A DNA stretch of 64,000 nucleotides from Levilactobacillus lanxiensis. GTDB lineage: Bacteria > Bacillota > Bacilli > Lactobacillales > Lactobacillaceae. This document shows positions 60,415 to 64,000 of the stretch, piece by piece (positions within the stretch are counted from its first letter, which is position 1; every line of letters starts with the position of its first letter). The position numbers and the translations under genes are program-made. Below the pieces are notes generated by a model that worked only from the letters and a program-made list of their open reading frames with translations, ran no database searches and had not been told where the DNA came from. The stretch spans positions 62,001 to 126,000 of the forward strand of contig NZ_BOLN01000003.1 in assembly GCF_016861655.1 (NCBI RefSeq). Reading direction: 5' to 3'.

Positions 60415-60969
60415 TTAAAAGTCATTCGGATCAGCCGCCGCAGGCTCGTAGTCGTCCATCTGTGTATCGCGGTAGTCCCACCACTCATTCTCGTAGCCGA
60501 AGAAGCCGGCTTCCTGCATGGCGCGGTCTAGAATTTGGTAGTGCTTCTCCTGAGTCGCAGTCCGGGGATGGTCCCGGTGGGCGGCCACGGTGAAGTCGTC
60601 GAATGGCGTCTGCATTTCCAATTCATTGCCGTCAAGGTCACAGAGTGTCAGGTCAAAGGTCACGCCCTTTTGGTGAGAGAAATTGGGATTGGGTTTGGCT
60701 ACGAACGAGGGGTCCGGGTAAACGTCGTATAATTTTTCTTGAGCCGGGATAGGCCGGTAAGCGTCCCAAACCTTTAATCGGTAGCCCTGTTCGCGCAACA
60801 AAGCACTAGCCTTGGCGAGCTTCTTCGCCGTACCGGTCCGCGCAATGGCGGTCGTGAAATCATAAATCACGTGATGAGTAAAATTGTCAGGGGTGGCATA
60901 GCGCAGGTCGACCAGAATGCTGGGGTCCAGCGCTTGAACGTTGGTAAAGCCAGTTTCGAGTTGTGTCAT
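60415..60969 (-). CDS. D-Ala-D-Ala dipeptidase, VanX/DdpX family (M15D)
   Basis: A 184-residue enzyme that cleaves D-Ala-D-Ala. Lactobacilli with D-Ala-D-Lac cell walls use it to remove the normal precursor, which explains intrinsic vancomycin resistance. Motifs: KVWDAYRP (catalytic Arg region), SHQKGVTFDLTL (SxHxxGxxxD zinc site) and GYENEWWDY at the end. In VanX the last motif is EWWH, whose His binds zinc; here it is Asp. I use ATG 60969, with GGAGGTG just upstream; the longer frame reads into repeat A7. Confidence 0.9.
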   Translation of the reverse strand: MTQLETGFTNVQALDPSILVDLRYATPDNFTHHVIYDFTTAIARTGTAKKLAKASALLREQGYRLKVWDAYRPIPAQEKLYDVYPDPSFVAKPNPNFSHQKGVTFDLTLCDLDGNELEMQTPFDDFTVAAHRDHPRTATQEKHYQILDRAMQEAGFFGYENEWWDYRDTQMDDYEPAAADPNDF

Positions 60970-61014
60970 GGTGCACCTCCAAGTGAATTTATGCTGAGTG
61001 TCGGTTTTTGTCAG

Positions 61015-61205
61015 CGCCTTACCGGCCGGAGAAAATAGACCGGAACGCTGAGGAAGGACGTCCGAAGCCAAAGAGCGGTCTTCGGACTCGCTTTGAACCT
61101 CTGGAAAACGCCTTTCAAAGTCGCCATTTTTTAAGAAAATAACTCAAAAAATCTCTCGGCTGAGTCTATTTTCACCGGTCTCACGGCTTACACTGGCGTA
61201 ACCAG
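61015..61205 (+). repeat. Type A structured intergenic element (copy A7)
   Basis: GAAAATAGAC (61031-61040) pairs with GTCTATTTTC (61164-61173), extended by GGCCGG with CCGGTC. Hairpins GTCCGAAG/CTTCGGAC (61060-61087) and CTTTGAA/TTCAAAG both carry paired changes from other copies. Confidence 0.8.
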
Positions 61206-61379
61206 CACCGCTGTCAGCATAGCTGTTGTGACCAGTATACCGGGTTTCAGAGGGGAAAGCTTGTGAAGTGGCTTGAGAAAACCTGGTTAGGAATTTAACG
61301 AGGACTATCGTCCAAATCCCACTAACAATAGTAGTTGAACGATTGAACGACTAGTGGCGTCGGCCATTTTCTTTAACGC

Positions 61380-61580
61380 CAACCAGGGGAACCGGAGGCA
61401 GTCAGGTGCGAAACCCTGTGTCGGTGGTGTTGGCCGGGTGATTTTCCCGGCCTTACAGCACGGGCCGTCGCCAAGACTTGCGGGCTAGGCAAGGCTTGGT
61501 GGCGAGGCTGGAGACCGCTCCTCAGGCTCCGGCCGTGCCCCCACAGGGTGGAAGTACCTGACTGCCGCAGGTGGACCGGT
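61380..61580 (-). repeat. Diverged type B element (copy B11)
   Basis: GGCAGTCAGGT (61397-61407) pairs with ACCTGACTGCC (61556-61566), replacing the usual CAAAGTGCCC helix on both arms. Also GGCCGGGtgattttCCCGGCC. It keeps CTGTGTCGGTGG and GAGACCGCTCCTCAGGCT. Confidence 0.75.
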
Positions 61581-61595
61581 CAATTGTGCGCAAAA

Positions 61596-61631
61596 GAAAA
61601 AACGGCCGACTCCCTTAGGAGGTCAACCGTT
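61596..61631 (-). terminator. Terminator of the nnrE unit
   Basis: On the minus strand AACGGtTGACCTCC-taag-GGAGTCGGCCGTT, then TTTTC. Confidence 0.75.
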
Positions 61632-61733
61632 AGTCGGGAAACACGAAAGTCACTCAGCTCTCGCATATCCCATTTTACGCGTTTTACGATATTTTCTAAG
61701 CAATATTTCTCGGTTGGTTAACTCACTAGCCAA

Positions 61734-62381
61734 TCACCGGGCGTGTTCCAAATGATCCTGGGCGTAGATGCCAATGTCGGCCACGTGAATCGTGCCAGCA
61801 TGCTGCTTGCCAATCGTGGTCAATAGGCCAATCTTGTTGTAGGCCATGGTGGTCGTACTGTCGGCCACGACCGCAACGCCCATGACGTCGCCGGTGTCGG
61901 CGTTGATGCCCGAAGGCACGTCGATGGCCACGGTCTTGGCGTCGGCCGCGTTAATCGCGTTGATGGCATCCGCAAATTTACCAGTGACCTCACGTGACAG
62001 GCCCACGCCGAAGATGGCGTCGACGATGACGGTGGCGTTGACCACGTGGTTCAGGTCGTTGGTCACCGGAATGCTGTAGTAGTTCGCAATCTTTAATTGC
62101 TGGCTGGTCTGCGGCGTCGCCTTGTCGGGGTTGCCCAGCAGGTAGATTTCCACGTCAATGCCGCGAATCTTGAGTAGGCGGGCGACCGCGATACCGTCGC
62201 CGCCATTGTTGCCGGTAGCGGCCACGACCACGACGCGGCTCAGGTCGAAGTCGTCATTTAAAATGTTGTTGAAAGTTGCCAAGGCGGCTCGTTCCATCAG
62301 GACTAGCGCGGGGATGCCGATCACGTTGATGGTGTGGGCGTCGTAGCGCTGGGCCTCGGCAATGGTAATGGCTTTACTCAT
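61734..62381 (-). CDS. nnrE: NAD(P)H-hydrate epimerase
   Basis: A 215-residue YjeF N-terminal domain protein. It interconverts the R and S hydrates of NADH and NADPH so that the dehydratase can repair them. Motifs: AQRYDAHTIN near the start, AATGNNGGDGIAVARLL (about 54-70), and DAIFGVGLSREVTG (about 118-131) at the K+ and product site. The dehydratase domain is not fused and not in the window. GGAGGG precedes the ATG, and the marR gene lies 31 bases upstream, so the two form an operon. Confidence 0.92.
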   Translation of the reverse strand: MSKAITIAEAQRYDAHTINVIGIPALVLMERAALATFNNILNDDFDLSRVVVVAATGNNGGDGIAVARLLKIRGIDVEIYLLGNPDKATPQTSQQLKIANYYSIPVTNDLNHVVNATVIVDAIFGVGLSREVTGKFADAINAINAADAKTVAIDVPSGINADTGDVMGVAVVADSTTTMAYNKIGLLTTIGKQHAGTIHVADIGIYAQDHLEHAR

Positions 62382-62412
62382 AAAAATCCCTCCTTAGTAG
62401 GGAAAGGCGTGG

Positions 62413-62865
62413 CTAGTGGGATTCGGACTGCTGGTCACGGAGAACACGTGATGAAAGTAGTTGGAGCTGGGTGGTGATGTTGGCGTAGTCAAAGTCGCTG
62501 TCTGGCGGCGTGGCTTCCTGCCACCAGTCGTGAAGCACGGCAATGGCCTGTTTGACCAATTCCTGGCCGTCGGCGGTGAGCTTGAGACGCCGGTTGCGGC
62601 GGTCATCGGGATCGGTTTCTTTTTGTAGTAAGGACAGGCTGACGAGGTGCTGGACCATGCGGGCCATTAAGCCCTCGTCGACCGCCATCGTCCACGCGGC
62701 GCGCCGTTGATTGAGCTGGCTGGTTTCGGAGACCAGCACTAACAAATAAAATTCGGTGATGTTGACCGGCATCTTGTCGGCCTCCAGAATCTGGTTCATT
62801 GCCCGCTGAAACTGCCGGTGGAGGATGGCCAGGTTCGTGGTAAAGTCTAATATCGAGTCTTCCAT
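62413..62865 (-). CDS. MarR family transcriptional regulator
   Basis: A 150-residue protein with a winged helix of MarR type: LNQRRAAWTMAVDEGLMARMVQHL recognition region, split as LNQRRAAWTMAV and DEGLMARMVQHL, and the wing KETDPDDRRNRRLKLTADG, with the classic DxRxxR pattern. GGAGGTGGGG lies upstream of ATG 62865; a longer start at 62877 is less likely. First gene of the operon with nnrE; targets unknown. Confidence 0.88.
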   Translation of the reverse strand: MEDSILDFTTNLAILHRQFQRAMNQILEADKMPVNITEFYLLVLVSETSQLNQRRAAWTMAVDEGLMARMVQHLVSLSLLQKETDPDDRRNRRLKLTADGQELVKQAIAVLHDWWQEATPPDSDFDYANITTQLQLLSSRVLRDQQSESH

Positions 62866-62923
62866 GAGTCGCCCCACCTCCTAGGTTACTAATTAGTCAT
62901 GTCCGGTACGTGGTGCGCTGACG

Positions 62924-63110
62924 GGGCCTCCGGGCTGGTGAAAATGAGACCGGTTCGCGGTGGGCGCCCGTCCGGAGCCAAAGAGCGGTCTCCGGACTTA
63001 CTTTGTGCCTCTGAGAAGCGAGTCACAAAGATAGCAATTCCCTAACCGGCGTTGCCGCTAAGGGAATTCCCACGGCTGAGCTCATTTTCACCAGCCCTGC
63101 GGCGAACGTT
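62924..63110 (+). repeat. Type A structured intergenic element (copy A3)
   Basis: GGGCTGGTGAAAATGAG (62932-62948) and CTCATTTTCACCAGCCC (63081-63097) pair perfectly over 17 bp. Hairpins: GTCCGGAG/CTCCGGAC, CTTTGTG/CACAAAG (63001-63030) and AATTCCCT/AGGGAATT (63036-63068). The cleanest example of the type. Confidence 0.88.
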
Positions 63111-63293
63111 GACGTAGCCCCAACCGTCCAAACTGAATGAGAGACTTAAATCTAGACGGTTGCCGGTACCAAAACATAGTCGTTCATATACCCTTAGTTT
63201 ACACCAGATTGCGGAGAAGGATAACGCTTTGACTCTATTCTTTGCCGGAACGTGCTAGAATAGCAATAAAACTAATTATAGGAGGCAACAAAT

Positions 63294-63620
63294 ATGATTA
63301 TCCAAGTACCAACCGATATGGATGAGGTTCAGATGCGCCAGCTTCAGCTGAAACAGCAGGGGGAGGACGTGAGTGAAGACGTCATCATCCGGCAGGCCGT
63401 CCTGGATATTTTTCAAAATGTGCTCGACCAGATTGAAGACGGGCACTACGATACAGCGGATTGGGCCGGGGAAACCATGACCGTTACCGACATTAATGGT
63501 GATCAGACCGCTGTGGTCAAGCCCCAGGGCGACTCGTTTGTGGCCGATTTCCGCGAAAATTCAGATGCCGCAGAAGACTATTTAGAACAACAAGCCATCA
63601 AAGCATCTGGCGCCCGATAA
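63294..63620 (+). CDS. Small acidic protein of unknown function
   Basis: A 108-residue soluble protein rich in Asp and Glu. The first half (MIIQVPTDMDEVQMRQLQLK) looks helical; the middle has a short beta pattern around GETMTVTDINGDQTAV. AGGAGG lies upstream of the ATG. It lies just before tRNA-Arg. I do not recognise the family; the start resembles antitoxin-type DNA-binding proteins only vaguely, and no toxin gene is adjacent. Confidence 0.65.
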   Translation: MIIQVPTDMDEVQMRQLQLKQQGEDVSEDVIIRQAVLDIFQNVLDQIEDGHYDTADWAGETMTVTDINGDQTAVVKPQGDSFVADFRENSDAAEDYLEQQAIKASGAR

Positions 63621-63667
63621 AAATATTTGGTCATTGGACTAATTTAGGACTAAAATAAAGGCGTAGC

Positions 63668-63739
63668 GCGCCCTTAGTGTAATGGATAGCACATGAGATT
63701 TCGGTCCTCATGATCCGAGTTCGACTCTCGGGGGGCGCA
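63668..63739 (+). tRNA. tRNA-Arg (anticodon TCG)
   Basis: A 72-nt cloverleaf: acceptor GCGCCCT/GGGGCGC, D arm GTGT..GCAC, anticodon loop TTTCGGT, T arm CCGAG-TTCGACT-CTCGG, discriminator A. CCA is not encoded. The anticodon stem TGAGA/CCTCA has an A-C pair next to the loop. A T-G pair closes the acceptor stem. Confidence 0.9.
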
Positions 63740-63771
63740 TCGCGTATTTAGGTTAATTAGTCGTCTAAGAC

Positions 63772-63852
63772 AACGAGTCTTTACTTAATATCTCTAACAA
63801 CGGAAAGTTTGGTTGAGATATTGGTTGAGACTCGTTGCCTTTTTTTCGCTTG
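63772..63852 (+). terminator. Nested hairpin terminator after tRNA-Arg
   Basis: The outer stem CAACGAGTC../..GACTCGTTG and inner stem AATATCTC../..GAGATATT are followed by TTTTTTT. The doubled stem is larger than a normal tRNA terminator. Confidence 0.7.
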
Positions 63853-63857
63853 GAATG

Positions 63858-63893
63858 AAAAACAGGTCAACCGCATGATTGCGATTGACCCGT
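63858..63893 (-). terminator. Terminator of the GGDEF gene
   Basis: On the minus strand GGGTCAATCGCA-atca-TGCGGTTGACC, followed by TGTTTTTC. Confidence 0.8.
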
Positions 63894-63905
63894 TAGTAAA
63901 GCAAT

Positions 63906-64000
63906 TTAAAATTTCCGCGTCTGACCCTCAACGGTAATCCGGTCGCGGCCGCCTTCTTTGGATAGGTACAGGTAGTGGTCGACCCGTTTGAACCAGCTGT
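63906..64000 (-). CDS. Partial gene: C-terminus of a GGDEF-domain protein
   Basis: Only the last 31 residues are in the window: SWFKRVDHYLYLSKEGGRDR, then ITVEGQTRKF. The pattern (R)ADxALYxAKxxGRxRV is the end of a GGDEF domain, which makes cyclic di-GMP when active. The catalytic GGDEF loop lies outside, so activity cannot be judged. A terminator follows. Confidence 0.7.
   Translation of the reverse strand, partial: SWFKRVDHYLYLSKEGGRDRITVEGQTRKF

Overview
The window looks like chromosome of a heterofermentative Lactobacillaceae member, probably Levilactobacillus or a close relative. The grounds are a complete phosphoketolase gene, a D-Ala-D-Ala dipeptidase, an oleate hydratase, an Opp peptide transporter, a DUF5776-type secreted protein and a GC content near 50% judged by eye. 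I see no rRNA, IS element, prophage or CRISPR array. There is one tRNA gene, tRNA-Arg.

Layout. 1-6300: YbaK protein, GntR regulator, phosphoketolase, matrixin protease, a type I toxin-like peptide with an antisense RNA, and a GreA-like factor. 6300-12000: two inverted repeat elements, a small membrane protein, then an AgrA-type response regulator followed by two sensor proteins that seem to split the kinase functions between them, flanked by two unassigned RNA-like transcription units. 12000-17200: SDR dehydrogenase, RluA pseudouridine synthase, universal stress protein, CDF metal exporter and a two-gene membrane operon. 17200-24000: oppDFBCA operon divergent from a cysteine-free Rrf2 regulator. 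24100-31800: repeat array, lipoate ligase under a cre site, a protein with a histone-like Lys tail, a likely structured RNA, a TetR regulator with oleate hydratase, a TMEM175-type channel and a YdcF protein. 32100-46200: methyltransferase, XRE regulator, PepF, hydrolase, DUF1275 protein, RNase Y-like protein, 5'-nucleotidase and Na+/H+ antiporter. 46400-64000: Spx paralogue without its CXXC cysteines, ATP-cone protein, ketopantoate reductase, S9 peptidase, flippase, NlpC/P60, choloylglycine-hydrolase-family enzyme, second toxin-like locus, DUF5776 secreted protein, VanX-like dipeptidase, NnrE with MarR, tRNA-Arg, and the end of a GGDEF protein.

The most striking content lies between the genes. 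About 18 elements of roughly 180-290 bp (types A and B) occupy many of the longer gaps. Each is closed by a terminal inverted repeat and contains internal hairpins. The paired arms differ from copy to copy, yet both arms usually change together, so base pairing is kept. Types A and B share their ends but carry different interiors, and some copies are chimeric. A third structured family (C) lies immediately downstream of intrinsic terminators at three sites and shows the same compensatory changes. I know of no name for either family.

Other points of note: a two-protein histidine kinase in which one partner lacks the phospho-accepting His and the other lacks the ATP-binding motifs; a duplicated 27-residue toxin-like peptide with convergent antisense RNA; and several plausible regulator-operator links (GntR with phosphoketolase, TetR with oleate hydratase, CcpA with lipoate ligase). 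All assignments come from reading the sequence; no database search was made.
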